Source of the DNA: Linnemannia elongata
Taxonomy: Eukaryota; Mortierellomycota; Mortierellomycetes; Mortierellales; Mortierellaceae
Reading direction: 5' to 3'
Length of the DNA stretch: 64,000 nucleotides
NCBI GenBank assembly: GCA_036320915.1
Contig: JAXBDG010000013.1
Coordinates: 62,001 to 126,000 of the forward strand
Shown here: in pieces, positions 1 through 11,613 of the stretch
How the letters are laid out: the number at the start of each line of letters is the position of its first letter
How positions within the stretch are numbered: the stretch's first letter is position 1
Made by a program: the position numbers and the translations under genes
The notes under the pieces: model-generated
The model's input: only the letters and a program-made list of their open reading frames with translations
The model's database searches: none
What the model was told of the DNA's origin: nothing

Positions 1-3000
1 GATCATCTAGACCCCGGAAACTTGCCAAACTGCCCGAATGCACCTGTCGATGTCCACGGAAATGTCGATGTCCACCCTGGTAACCACGCGTGATGGCGCC
101 TTGCTCATCTCCAGACAGTTCTTCAAACCCACCCTCCTCACCCAAAGATTCCGGGCGATGTCCACCACCTCCTCCTCCTCCGACTCCAACGACACCTTTC
201 AACAGAGCGCGACTCCATCGTCGCTCATTCCCAGAAGCAAGGCCAGGCACAGGCATCGAACTCTCATACCCATTCCCTCCACCCATCAAATCCACATCCT
301 TGTGAGGAAGGCCTTCTTCAATATACGACAAGGACGTCGGAGTGGTCGCCTGGTATTGTTGTTGGTCTCGGATCGCTTTCACATAGGGTGTTGACAGACG
401 CTTGAAATGGTCTTTCAGCAGGTTTCCTGACAACTTGCCCATCGTATTACTGTTACTTCCTTCTCCTCCAACTCCAGTTGCTGCGGCTTTAGACGAAGAA
501 GCGACGGCGGCCATCTCACTGTCAAAGATACTCTCTTGATCTGACGATTCGTCTAGGACATGTGTCCTATACGGCGGCGTCCTCGGTTCTGCATCGACCA
601 CCTCTCTCCCTCCAACTCCGTGGCTCCCTGCGGAGAAGCTGTGGGGTCTCCGATAATCCGATACTCCCACCACTGACGATCGATATCCTCCTCCTGGTCC
701 AGCCGAGGTGTGCATCGAATGTCGCTGTTGCTGGTGGTTATGGTGGTGATGTTGATGTTGATGCTGGTGATGATGGAGGTGTTCCCGTCGGTCCTGAAAG
801 GGGTCACCATTATAGTACTCATTTACACCACTACCGCTACTGCTACCGCCATTGCTGTTGCCACTAGATATTGCAGCCGTGGGCTTGTCAAAGGGAGATC
901 CACCTGGTTGGTGTGGATGGACCGATGTCCGGACACCCTTATTATTCTTGGAGTACACCACTACTGCTGGTCGTTGAACTCTTGAGGGAGTTGCTGCCAG
1001 TACGGTGCCATGGCCGGGCGCGTAATTGATTGACAGATGGGACAACTCTGCAGCATCGCCTTCACACTCGTCTTGGTCAAAGAACTCTTCGTACTGTTCG
1101 TTGCTGTGGTGACGCTGATGTTGGTGGTAATGATATCCGTCGTTATGTAGTGGCTCTGGGCTTCGAATGCTGGAGTATCCTCCTCCCCACGTCGGTGTTG
1201 CAACAGTAGTAGTTCCATATGATCCACGGACAGCAGACGCCGGGAGCATGACCGTGTTATGGATCGTTCTCGATCCGGCAGACTCACGTCGTGTTCCTCC
1301 TACCCCTCCAGCACTCATCGGCGTAGCAGCCACACCAGCAACCGTCGAAGCAGTACTCTGCCGCCGATCTATCATCCCTCCTCTATCCCTATCCGTCTGC
1401 GAATCGCTCGTCATCGAGTTCCGATCATCGTACAAGTTATTTCCCCTCTGATGATATACCCCTCCACCTCCTGCTGAAGGATGACTGACGCCACTCATCA
1501 TCCGACTCGTCATAGCACTGTTCATTGCACTATTGTTGTAGGGTCCTGGACTCGGTCCTCCCTGCGTACTACTTCCGTTGGCGCCAAAGACGGACTCGAC
1601 CCATGCTGCGCGGACACATTCCCGTTTCCGTTTCTTGCCCAGGTAGATCAAGAACGCACAGATACCAATTAGACATGCAACTGCCACTGAAATCGACGCG
1701 ACTGGGATCTTGGATGACGATGTTGATGAATCTTTGCCTGGGTATACAAAAAGAAAGGAAAAACAAGGTTAATGCAACGTGTTTGCCAACTTGTCAACAA
1801 ATGCAGGGTGCATTCTTAGAGTTGACGAAAAGAAAAAAAAAAAAGCTGCGTACCATGTCCGGAGAGGGCTTTCCCAGAGTTCCCGGGTTGGTCTTCATCT
1901 TCGCTATCATTCTCGTCACCATCACCTTCTTCACCCTCTCCATCTTCATCTCCACCTATTATCAAAAAACGAATAAAATAAACAGCAAAATTTCAGTATC
2001 ATAAATCTCCAAAGAGCTCAGTTTCAAACAGTCATTCTTTCCCCTGAATGAAAAAGCAATACTTAAACACACATACTGCCAACGCAGCTTACCATCATTG
2101 ATATCCTCATCGTCGTCGCCTCCCTCATCCATAGAATCTTGATCATCTCCTAAAGAATTGTTCGTTTCTTCAACAGATTTGGAATCGTCCCTGACTTCAG
2201 GGTGTAATGATCCTTTGTCCGCTACTGCTGCTGCTGTCGCCGTCGTCGCTGGAGGTGAACCGTTCTTCTCTGGACTCTCTCCCGACACTGGTGTAACTAC
2301 TGCTTCTGCTGCTGATGGTGATGGAGAAGGAGTAGCTGACCCTGGAGCAAGAGAGTTCCCGACCAAAATAACATTTGCATATGCACCTCCGCCCACCTCT
2401 ACTCCTGTACCTGCCAGATTAACATCTCCAGCCACAAGGGCAGACCCACACATCTCAAAAGGGTACCCCGCACAGGGCTTATCGCACCACTTATCCTCGA
2501 CCCGATTCGCGTCCGGTGGAGCCTGGCTTGAACAGAAGCACGCCATCCCTGCCTCGACGATCGCATACATATATTGGTTGGTCTTGCAGTAGTTTAAGCA
2601 GGCTCCCTGGGACATGTAGATGTCCCTGTAGGGTGGAGTTAATCCTGGGAGCACTGGAAGGGTTAAGGAAGAGGACGAAGAAGAAAGGCCGGAGGCAAAG
2701 CACCCGAGACTTAGTTGTGCGTGGGAGAGTGATGAGAGTGAGGAGACCATAATGAGGAGTGTGGCCAGAGTTTTTTTCCTGTTACTCTTAAGTTGTGTGG
2801 TCGTGTGATGAAGAGTTGTAAATGAGGGTGCGTGAGGAGAAAGTTGAGTCGTGGTCGAGATTGAGGAAAATGTTTCGATTGAGGGAATGCTGGTGTTCCA
2901 GGGATTAGATGAAAAGAAAATTGTGGAGAACGCGAAAGGAGGGGAAGGAAGGAAAGGAAAGATCGAGGATGAAGAACAGGAAGAGGTAGTCAGATAGACT

Positions 3001-3248
3001 GTTGTTTCAAAAAACCTGAAAGGATTGCTTCTTATTTTTGTTCGTGTTCGTGAATGTCTTGAGAGTCGACGTCGATGATGATGCCGGCGTTGTATGCGGG
3101 ATTCTGTAAGGAAAGGGTGTTGCTGCTGATCCTTATGCTGGAGGCTGTAAGTGAGGAGAGGAGGAGGAGGCGAAAAAGATTCAAAAATGCGGTCGCTGGA
3201 GAGCGTCCGTTTATGTAGTTGACGAGGAGCAGAGGAGAAAAACAACAT
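1..3248 (-). CDS. WSC-domain cell-wall stress sensor-like membrane protein (3' end cut by window edge)
   Basis: Exons 3248-2093, 1955-1854 and 1737 to beyond base 1; both introns have GT-AG ends and keep phase. A hydrophobic signal-like stretch ends in SHAQ just before a WSC domain with eight cysteines (GCF, ACLNYC, ACFC, WCDKPC, EMC). Then come a Ser/Pro-rich and acidic linker, one membrane segment (about 1712-1645; IPVASISVAVACLIGICAF) with a basic stop-transfer KKRKR, and a long cytoplasmic tail rich in Ser, Gly, His and Gln that stays open to base 1. This layout is that of fungal Wsc-type sensors that feed the cell-integrity pathway; the role here is inferred. The start is doubtful: the frame is open to 3248, but residues before about 2800 look like translated C/T-rich leader. 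The Met at 2750 gives too short a signal peptide, so a small upstream exon is likely. Confidence 0.72.
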
Positions 3249-5040
3249 TCGGCCGTGAACTTTTACTCCTTGGAAAAAGGAACTCGAAGGGTAAGGAAGG
3301 GGAGAGAGGTCGAGTACACACTCGAACAGAGAGCAGTGATGATGGTTGAAGTAGTTGAAGTATGTGTTTTGAGTGTGGTTGTTTTTGAGTCTTGTAAAAG
3401 GGTAGGGTGTAGGTTAGTAAGCCACGAAAGAGAAAGGGAGCAAAGGAAGAATCCGATCTCAAGGAGAAGACAAGGAGAATGAATGAAAGTGGCGAGAACG
3501 AGAAAAAAAAAAGTTGATGATGATGATGTGTGACAGAGAAGTGGAAAATGACAAAGGTGAGCGCAAATATAGTGGTGTAGCGAAGGAATCGGAGGATGTA
3601 GAAGCGCAAGGAGAAAGAATGGGGTGATGATTGATATTATTTACACGCAACACACACTGAGCATTGACCATTTCGTCTCAATCCACATTCAAATCGTACT
3701 CTCTTTTCGAGGTCGAGTGAGCATTGACAAATAATAGAAAAGAGTAAAGGAAAAGAGGAGGAGTAACGAAAACTAGAATGTCAAACCATACCAACAGAGA
3801 ACGGGTCTGTCAACAACAAAAAACATCATCATCAACAGCAGCAGCAGCAGCAATATAAAATAAAGGAGAACATATTTTTGCCATCATATAGCTACTTTCA
3901 TTCCGTTATAAGCCAAGCGTAAGAAAGGAGGCAAACAGAATTAAAATACAAAACGCTTTCGGCGTCAAGGTCACGGCTTGGGCTACGGCCTTAAAAGGCG
4001 AAGGAAGGGACATGCTCCTTATCTATTTGTCCAGCTGGACCCGACAAACAAGACCGAACCGGTACCCCTTTCCTTCTTCTCCGTTTACCTACGCGTACCT
4101 CATTATCCCCTTGTATTACCCTGGCGCGAAAAAGGACATCTCCAAGAAAGGAGCGATAGTTCCACCTGAACTGACGTCTATCTTTCGAGACCACCATGGT
4201 ACTAACTATACTTTGATCTCGATTTTATCGCTCGGTGTTTTGGTTCTTCCTTCTACAGCCACAACACGCCCCAAGACCAATGATGTCCAAGATATGCCAT
4301 GGGAAGAGATGGGTATAGGTTAACCACCGGAAAAGATAATCCCCGCGCCAGTAGGGAAATCTGTTCAAGATGTGGGCGATTAGGGAGATAACTGCACATA
4401 CATGCAATGATGGTTATATAGGTTCGGGTAGTTTGATGCGCTTAGAAAATAGACAAAGTCGACATTGATGGGCTAAAGGAAGAAAAAAAAGTGAGAGTAT
4501 GCCAAGCAATGGAAGACGTATACCTTTTCTGAGGAGCAAGAAGAAGAGGAAGAAGGATCAGCGCCCAAAGCTTCTCTGTGCTGCGGCCATGTAACAGTGG
4601 TTGCAATTGCAAACCTCATTCAAGTTCCGCGATGGGTCCACCTTCTCTTCTTTCCTTGTCTTTGCGCCTGCTGTTATGGGAGAAAGGGAGACGCGTCATG
4701 AAAAGCAAAAAAGAAATAATAAAATTTCGATCACTTAATTTAAGGTTTTTGAGCGTCGTTACTTGTTCCGCTGATACTAATGGCGCCTCAGTCTTGTTTG
4801 GAGTGCGTGCGTGCGTGCGTTCGCCCATTCTATGAGCACATGTGTCCACTCGGTTTTACCGTCTCTACAACCTGCACCCTGTACTTTAAATACCTCATTC
4901 AACTAACTACACGACACCTATTTGACCCCTTATTTCAATTTTCCATAAAGCCTCCTCTTTCCCACTTTTTTCTTCCTTTCTTTTTTCTTTCTTCGTTTTC
5001 TTCTTTTTTCACTCAACATCACTCCACAACAATATCCAAC
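3249..5040. other. intergenic region between divergent WSC and oxidoreductase genes
   Basis: No supported gene. Bases 3250-3780 are A/G-rich on the plus strand, which is the C/T-rich leader and promoter type seen upstream of minus-strand genes here. A short CAG repeat lies at 3835-3852. Near the right end are an A/T box (TTTAAATA, about 4885) and a C/T-rich leader (4955-5020) directly before the oxidoreductase start at 5041. Short open frames here are low in complexity and match nothing I know. Confidence 0.6.
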
Positions 5041-6637
5041 ATGTCATCGCCTGGATTCATTGCTCGTGTCAAGCTCGTCAACTCTGCCCACTCAGTCGTC
5101 AAGGACACTGTACGTCATTCACTCATGCAGTTCGTTCATTTCACACCCGGGATGGCATCCATGTACTCCTTATTTCGTCACTCTCTTTCTCCCTTTCTCT
5201 CTCTCGCTCTTCTCCCCGTTCGATCGTTATCGTCGTTACTCGGCGGCTCACTCACTTTTTTCAATCATTATCATTCATAACTAACAAATTCGTTTGGCGA
5301 CCTTATTGGATAATGATAGGATGCACTTAGGATCGGTATCTTGGGAGCGGCCAACATTGCACCCCCCGCCCTCATCGGCCCCGCCAAGCACCTCCGCTCC
5401 ATCATCGTTGTGTCTGTCGCCGCTCGCGACCCTGTGAAAGCCAAGGTACCTTGGAAGAATAAAATGCAACTCCAACTTGTTTTTTTTTGCATGAGTTTAT
5501 ACTGCGACAGTACTTTGATGAAGTACTGTGTACCCTCAACTCCGCTTTTTCTTTTTCTCATGCAAAAATACTTTCTGGAAAACCCATTTACATGAATAGG
5601 CTTATGCGGAGAAAAATGGTATCCCAAATACACATGCTTCTTACGACGCTCTCATTGCCGACCCAGAAATTGACTGCATCTACAACCCCCTCCCCAATGG
5701 CCTCCACTATGAATGGACGCGCAAAGCCCTCGAAGCCGGAAAACACGTTCTCCTCGAGAAACCGGCCACATCCAACGAGGCTCAAGCCAAAGAACTCATC
5801 TCCCTCGCTCAATCAAAGAACCTGGTTCTCCTCGAAGCGTTCCATTATCGCTTCCACCCAGCCTCGCTCAAATTCCGAGAGCTAGTTCAGACCCATGTTA
5901 CTTCGGGACATCCTATTCAAAAGATCCAATCCGTCATGGCGTTCCCGATGATTTTCGGTAAAGATGATATCCGGTTCAACTTCAAGCTTGCGGGCGGGAT
6001 CACAATGGACGCTGGGTGTTACACTATCAATTCGATCCGTTACTTCTCAGGACTGGAAGTCGAATCGGTCGAGGCTGCGAAACCAAAGATTGTGTCGGAG
6101 AATGTGGATGGGCGGATGGAAGCGACGTTGAGATTGAAGGGCGGGGCTGAGGCAAAACTGATAGCTAGTCTGACCAACCCTTGGTTGTCGGTGCAGACGT
6201 ATCGAGAGATTTTGCCCACGATTACGGTCGAGACCGATGATAAGATCTTTACCTTCGGCGTCTTCCTCCTCCCTGGCGTAAGTGTTACAAGAACGGATAA
6301 TGATTGCTGTTAAAAAAATAATGCGCCTTTCAAAATATTGTTTGATCCTGAGACTCGTTATTTCCTGCATCTTTTCCTCCCTTCAATATAGGTATACCAC
6401 TATATCACGGTGAAGGATAAGGCAACAGGAAAGACAGAAAACCTGCCCAAACAATACGGCGGAGGGTTCTCGACCTACTATTACCAGCTGGAAGCATTCG
6501 TCAAGGCGGTCAAGTCTGGCAACAACAAGGACGTCGTCAATGCCATTCCTGGATGGGTTCCTGGCGAGGACACTGTCGCCAACATGAAGGTCATTGATGC
6601 CGTTTACAAGCAGGCCGGCATGAGTCTCCGCGAGTAA
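5041..6637 (+). CDS. Gfo/Idh/MocA oxidoreductase (dihydrodiol / D-xylose 1-dehydrogenase-like)
   Basis: Four exons (5041-5109, 5320-5445, 5600-6277, 6392-6637) joined in phase give 372 residues, normal for the family. The N-terminal Rossmann fold starts at residue 28 with GILGAANIA, and the family signature LLEKP sits at 117-121, whose Lys is the usual catalytic residue. The C-terminal part (FPMIFGKDDIR, GGITMDAGCY, GEDTVANMKVIDAVYKQAG) matches the substrate-binding alpha/beta domain. Relatives are NADP-dependent trans-dihydrodiol or D-xylose dehydrogenases, soluble enzymes; the substrate cannot be read from sequence. The start has a good context (ccaacATG) after a C/T-rich leader. A decayed tandem copy follows on the same strand 344 bases downstream. 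Confidence 0.9.
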
Positions 6638-6981
6638 AATTGTAGTTTTTTTTTTTTAAGAAACATACAACCAAGAGAGGTTTCCTACTCCCGTTTGCCC
6701 ACCTTTGTCTCATACTCCATATAGCACCCTCAATTAAATAGCCCACTAAATATTATTATCCACTTTTTCCGTCTCCATGCATGTTCATTGCATAATGCCC
6801 ATGTTGGTCTGTCACGGCGTGTGTGCGTATAGGCCGCACGGCGTACCTTATTTGCCTTCTTTTGTCCTTTTGACCTTATTCTCTTTCATTCTCACCTTTT
6901 TGTTTACTTTTCCGTCTTTCCTTCCGTCTCACGCGCTTTCCTTTTTCCTTCTCATAACAACACACCCGATTCCTTTGAAAG
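6638..6981. other. short spacer between oxidoreductase and its decayed copy
   Basis: Holds the 3' untranslated region of the upstream gene (a run of T at about 6648) and a C/T-rich leader (6840-6960) before the ATG of the decayed copy, so the copy appears to have kept its promoter region. No other gene is seen. Confidence 0.5.
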
Positions 6982-7991
6982 ATGATATCCCCTGGCTTCT
7001 TCGCGCGCACTAAACTCGTCAACCACGCTCAATCCGTCTCCAAAGAAGAGGTACCTCGTCCTCATCATCCACTAATCTCTTCACTCTCCTACCCAGCCCT
7101 TGCCACAATTTCCGCAATCGGACACCCTTTCTTTGACGCACTCACCCAAAGGACATTGGAATGTGTATTTAGGATGCGTTGAGGATTGGTATTCTGGGAG
7201 CGATCACCCTCAACGCCCTCATCGGCCCCGCAAAGCACTCTCACTCCCTCATTGTCGTCTCCATCGCCGCCCGTGAGGGAGCCAAAGCCAAGGTTAGCCT
7301 TCTCCTCTTAGTCTTGGGCAAAAAAAAAAAAGAAGTGTCACAACCCTAAGCGTACTATGTGTGGAATTTCCAAGCCGTTTTTGTTACGAGTTTTTCTCTC
7401 TCTTTTTACATTTTTTTTTTTTTTTTTTTTTTTTTTTCCTATTTTGCTTCGCCGAAACTGACGAAGCTGCAGGAAAAAAAAGGCGTGTTGAAAAGGACAT
7501 TGTCCAGGTGCACACTCATTTCCACTTCAATACAAACCAAGCCAAACCAAACCAACAAGCAAAAAATAGTAATAATAATCACAGACAACAGTCCCCCAAC
7601 CACGCTCACACTGGCCCCTCACAGCGCGCATCCCACACATGCGTTTCCCTTTCTACCTGCTCCCTCTTACTCTCACCCTCCAATTAGCTGTATCACTACA
7701 TAACAGTCAAGGACAAGACGACAAACACCTCAGAAACCCTAAAAGTCTACGGCGAGGGTTACTCAACTTACAAATACCGACTCGACGCATTCATCAAAAG
7801 CCGTTCAACACGTCCGCCGCTCAATCCCCACCATCACCACCATCGGAACCAATGGTCATCATGATAACAATAGCTGTGAGGATGCCGAAATATTGGGAAT
7901 TCCGGGCTGGGTTTCAGGGGAGGATAGTGTCGAGAATAAGAGGGTTGTTGATGCCATATATAAGGCCGCTGGGATGAAGTTGCTTGTCTGA
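6982..7991 (+). pseudogene. decayed tandem copy of the Gfo/Idh/MocA oxidoreductase
   Basis: Three blocks match exons 1, 2 and 4 of the intact gene at 5041-6637: 6982-7050 (15 of 23 residues identical by eye), 7173-7292 (ALRIGILGA, then LIGPAKH) and 7688-7991 (YHYITVKDK, then IPGWVSGEDSVENK and VVDAIYKAAGM). The block equal to exon 3, about 226 codons with the catalytic EKP, is absent. Bases 7293-7687 hold unrelated sequence with a 27-T run. The last block is also frameshifted: one extra A in atcaaaagcc (about 7796) moves the family match into another frame. Exon-2 residues NIAPP of the parent are also shortened. The donor and acceptor sites of the kept exons remain, so a truncated transcript could still be made. 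No enzyme activity is expected. Confidence 0.88.
7411..7437. repeat. poly-T run
   Basis: Twenty-seven consecutive T, inside the sequence that replaces exon 3 in the decayed oxidoreductase copy. Confidence 0.95.
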
Positions 7992-8043
7992 TGGGGAGGG
8001 GGATGGGAATGGGGATAGGGTGGAAGTTGGAGTTGGGGGTCGT

Positions 8044-8087
<44 letters not shown>

Positions 8088-8784
8088 GCTTTTTGAAGGA
8101 CTGGCAGTTTTTTGTTCCCTAAAGAAAACATATCCTTTACCCCCCTTATCGAACCAAATATCCTTGTAAAATAACAAGAGCAAAAACGCCAAGAACACAT
8201 TTCTTGCACTTTGAACAAAAACACGTTCTTGAGTCGTTCATGACAAATGACATATTTTGTAATGAAGAAACAGGGGGCGATGCTTCTCTTTTAGAAGGAA
8301 ATAAAAAGAAAAAATAAAAAAATTAAAATAAAAAGGATGTGAGAAAGTGAACAATGCATAGTAATCAAACAAATAGGTCAAAGAAGGAAGGGTCTGTCGG
8401 GGTTTGATGGATCGAATATCGATAAACCCTCCCAGTTGTTGGGAACAAAAAGAAAATGGCAGCGCCCAGTCGAACTAAAATTCACTGGCACTTGAAGGTG
8501 GAAGTATGACCAAGGGAAAGGAACAAAAAAATGCGGGCGCTTAAACCATACCCGGGGTCAGTCTTGTCACCTTGTCGATCTCAATCCCTCCCTCAGACAT
8601 TATGAGAAGTAACATGAAATGAACAAATCTGCTGGTCAACAGCAGTGTAGAGGATCTTTTATTAGTATCCCGTATATGAAGGAAAACAAAGGATTGAATG
8701 TCTAAAGTGGCGGAGGGGGAGGAGGAGGGGAAATAAAAAAACAAAGGCGGAAGGGATCCTAACAGCGAGCGCGCGGTCTGGGAT
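7992..8784. other. convergent intergenic region
   Basis: Lies between the decayed oxidoreductase (+) and PXMP4 (-). It holds the 37-T run and A/T-rich 3' untranslated-type sequence with several A-runs (8298-8335). No gene, RNA or structured repeat was recognised. Confidence 0.5.
8046..8082. repeat. poly-T run
   Basis: Thirty-seven consecutive T, about 55 bases after the end of the decayed oxidoreductase copy. It is the longest homopolymer in the window; its length may not be reliably assembled. Confidence 0.95.
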
Positions 8785-10653
8785 TTATTTGTTGTGCCAC
8801 AAAAAGTTCTTGAGGGTGTTCCAGCGGTTAGAGTCGATGTAGATGTACTGCATCGATGCCTGGAGCGAGGGCTGGAGGACATCGCGCTCGTTCTGGAACA
8901 AGAACATCACGGTCGCCCACACCAACGACGCAAAAATAGGGAACGTCTGTGCTGGCTCCGCAATTACATTCTTCTTCACTGGCAACTTGGCCAATCCCAT
9001 CATAATACGCGAGAACAGGTACAGCACGATCTATTTTGGTTGAGAGGTTGGCAGGAAGAGAGTTGTTAATCCTTGTCCGTTTGTGGTAGTGATATGAAGG
9101 AGAATGAGAGAGAGAGCCGGGTGGTGCTGCCTTCTATTCCTGACAGATAACCATCCAGATTGTTCAATTGTTTGTTTCGATAGTCCATGAGAACGAAAAG
9201 AGTCTGACGTTCCTGCTCCAAATGTCCATGCGATCGTTCGAATCCACTTATCCCGACTAGAAATAAGCAACTCAATTGCAAAAGTATCTCGTTTTCCGAA
9301 AAAGTAATAAGTCACCGTAAAGAGTAACAACAAAAAAAAAAGAGATAACAAATAAAAAAAAAAAAAAAAAAGAGCAGAGGCCACCTTGGGTGTTTTTGTT
9401 GTTTGTGCATGTGCATATGCAATTGAGCACAACAAAGTTGACAGTGTTTGCCCGATTGTGTCAAGGCACAGTTGCAAACTCGATTGTGCTATTGCAACAT
9501 AACTGAACTGCCATCCTGTGAATTGAATCAGTTGCAGTTGATCGGTTGAGTTGGTGGGTCGGATAGCTGCTAGTGTTCGGTTCCCGTCTTCTTTTGCTCC
9601 TTCCCCCTCTCTGCGCTCGCTGTGATATTTAGGAGATGTCCACCCAATCAAATCTCGTTCCTGACTCTTATTTCTTGCTCCCAGTGAGGTCAAGGGAGAA
9701 AAGTGCCGATAAAAAAAAGGTTCGACATGAGCTTGTTTCTCCAGCCGATCGGGTCCTTCCCTGGTTCTGAGTAATCATACAACCACAACCGGCGAACAGA
9801 GGATTGGGTGGCGGGGGAAAAGGAGGGACAGGGGCTGAAGAAAGGCTCGGGGCGGAGACAAAAAAAAACGAAGCGAAACAAAAAAAAAAAAAAAAAAAAA
9901 AATATAACGCCCATGAGGTGTTTCGGCGTAATTGTTCTGAGAGAGGATCATAGTAAATTACCTGCTGGTTGACATTGTTGTTCTCGCCAAAGACCATGTA
10001 ACCTCCGACAAGACCAGCGAGGAAAGAATCCATGGGACGCTCCTTGCCGTGCATTCTGCGCTGGACAATCAACAGGGTCTTGTAGATGGTGGCAAAAAAG
10101 GCCAGGTTCTTGGCGTGCTGCTTGGTTGCCTTCAACACAAATCTTGACATATCCTTGAAGCTATTTTTTTTTCATTCACATGGTAGAGGGCAAATGTAAT
10201 CGTGTAAGTTAAAAAAGAACACCAACAAACCAACAAAGAGACAACAACGTGAGCACAGGTTGAAGTGAAGGGTCAGTGTATGACAGGCAAAGAGAACAGA
10301 TTTGATCTGGTCGGGCATGTCGCCGATATGCTGCTTCCTTGCTTCTTTCCTTCCTTGCATTCCTTTGTGTGCACCTGCCTCTTTGACTCTCTGTCCTGGT
10401 CTCCTGTCGTCCGTGTGTATGCCTGTGTTCACACACTGCCCTGTCTGTGTCTGTGTAAAGTATCGAAAAAAAAATCTAAAGCGCCAGCTGCTTACTTGGA
10501 GCGACGGAAGAGCAAGGTCATGACGAGGGCATGGGGAAAGCGGATCTTTGCTCCGTAGACAAGACCATTCCTGAAGCCCTTGACGATCGACAGCAGGTCA
10601 TGGTATTCGGGCGTCAGGATGAACTGCGTAGCGGCGTTCTTGATTGAGTCCAT
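8785..10653 (-). CDS. PXMP4: peroxisomal membrane protein 4 (PXMP4/PMP24, Tim17 family)
   Basis: Exons 10653-10496, 10160-9962 and 9030-8785 join in phase to a 200-residue protein, close to the 212 of human PXMP4. Family blocks are clear: KGFRNGLVYGAKIRFPHALV near residue 25, then FLAGLVGGYMVFGENNNVN at about 97-116, and LQPSLQASMQYIYIDSNRW near the end, where the animal protein has LQPSLQSSMTYLYEDSN. The hydrophobic segments fit a multi-pass peroxisomal membrane protein of the Tim17/Tim22/PMP24 superfamily, of unsettled function. Intron 2 (9961-9031) is about 930 bases, far longer than others here, and contains A/T homopolymers. The next gene upstream on the same strand is the RBR ligase, transcribed toward this one. 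Confidence 0.93.
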
Positions 10654-11613
10654 TGTTGGTATGTTCTTGGTGATGTGTTGTTGATGATGGAAAGGGTAAG
10701 AATGCGAAACAAGAGCGAAGCTAGGAAGGTCGGAGCGGAGGAGTAGAGAAGAGGAGAAAGGAGAAGGGGTATCGGCGAAGAAGGAGTGGAGTGGAGAGAA
10801 AGAGTGGAGAAGCAAAGGAGAAAGAAGAAAAGGAAAGGGGAAAAGAGAAACGAATAAAAGAAAAGAAAGAGTCGCGGTCTTAGAAGTAAAGAGTTGTGTC
10901 CGTGGAGAAGGAAAGAAGGAACTCTCTCAAAAAGAGAGACGATCATAAGGACATCTTACTCAAATAAAAAAAAAGATTTGCCCACCTCACACTCACTTCA
11001 CTATGATATATGGGCTCATGTTTTTTTTCATCCTTTTCCAAACATCTCCCCGCACTCTTGTTGTTCATAGTGTCTTTGTCATTCAGCATGCCATTCCGAC
11101 GCCCTGATTGGCTCCTATGCCCTGGAGAACGCACGTGAAAACACACACACACTTATTCTTTTCTCGTGTCTTTTCACCCTCGTACGACAATTGAACCCTT
11201 CGAGTCATTCGATCTCTTTTCTTTCTTTGTTGATACCCACGGAAAAGGAATGAGAGAGAGTGAGAGGATATCCATTGTTCCTGCCTTGCTCAATCACATA
11301 CCTGTTTGTTTTGTACTCTTGTACTCGCAGAGTGAAAAATTACTCCGAAGTCGAGGAAATGTGTCCGTGGGTCGATCACATCCGGACAACACATATCCTA
11401 CCTTCAATTGACCCATTGGCTGTTGTCTTTGCTCCCTCGCTTCTTTGATACTCGTCTTTATATAGGTTTGTAGTTGTTTGTGCTAAGATATAGATGTTTC
11501 CCGTTGTTGTTGTTGTCCTGACGCGCTCTGATACCCAAACGACATTACATCGTCCTTGCCATAACTAACATTCACCTCCTTTGCTCGCTCACTCATGGTA
11601 GAACGCCCTGAGC
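10654..11613. other. spacer between RBR ligase 3' end and PXMP4 start
   Basis: On the minus strand it carries the PXMP4 promoter and C/T-rich leader (about 10660-10950) and the 3' untranslated region of the RBR ligase. No further gene is supported. Confidence 0.5.

Noticed and set aside
9715..9790. B-box-like GGTTCGA in the long PXMP4 intron, possible tRNA-derived SINE
   Set aside because: No A box in the right orientation and spacing, and no flanking target-site duplication seen.
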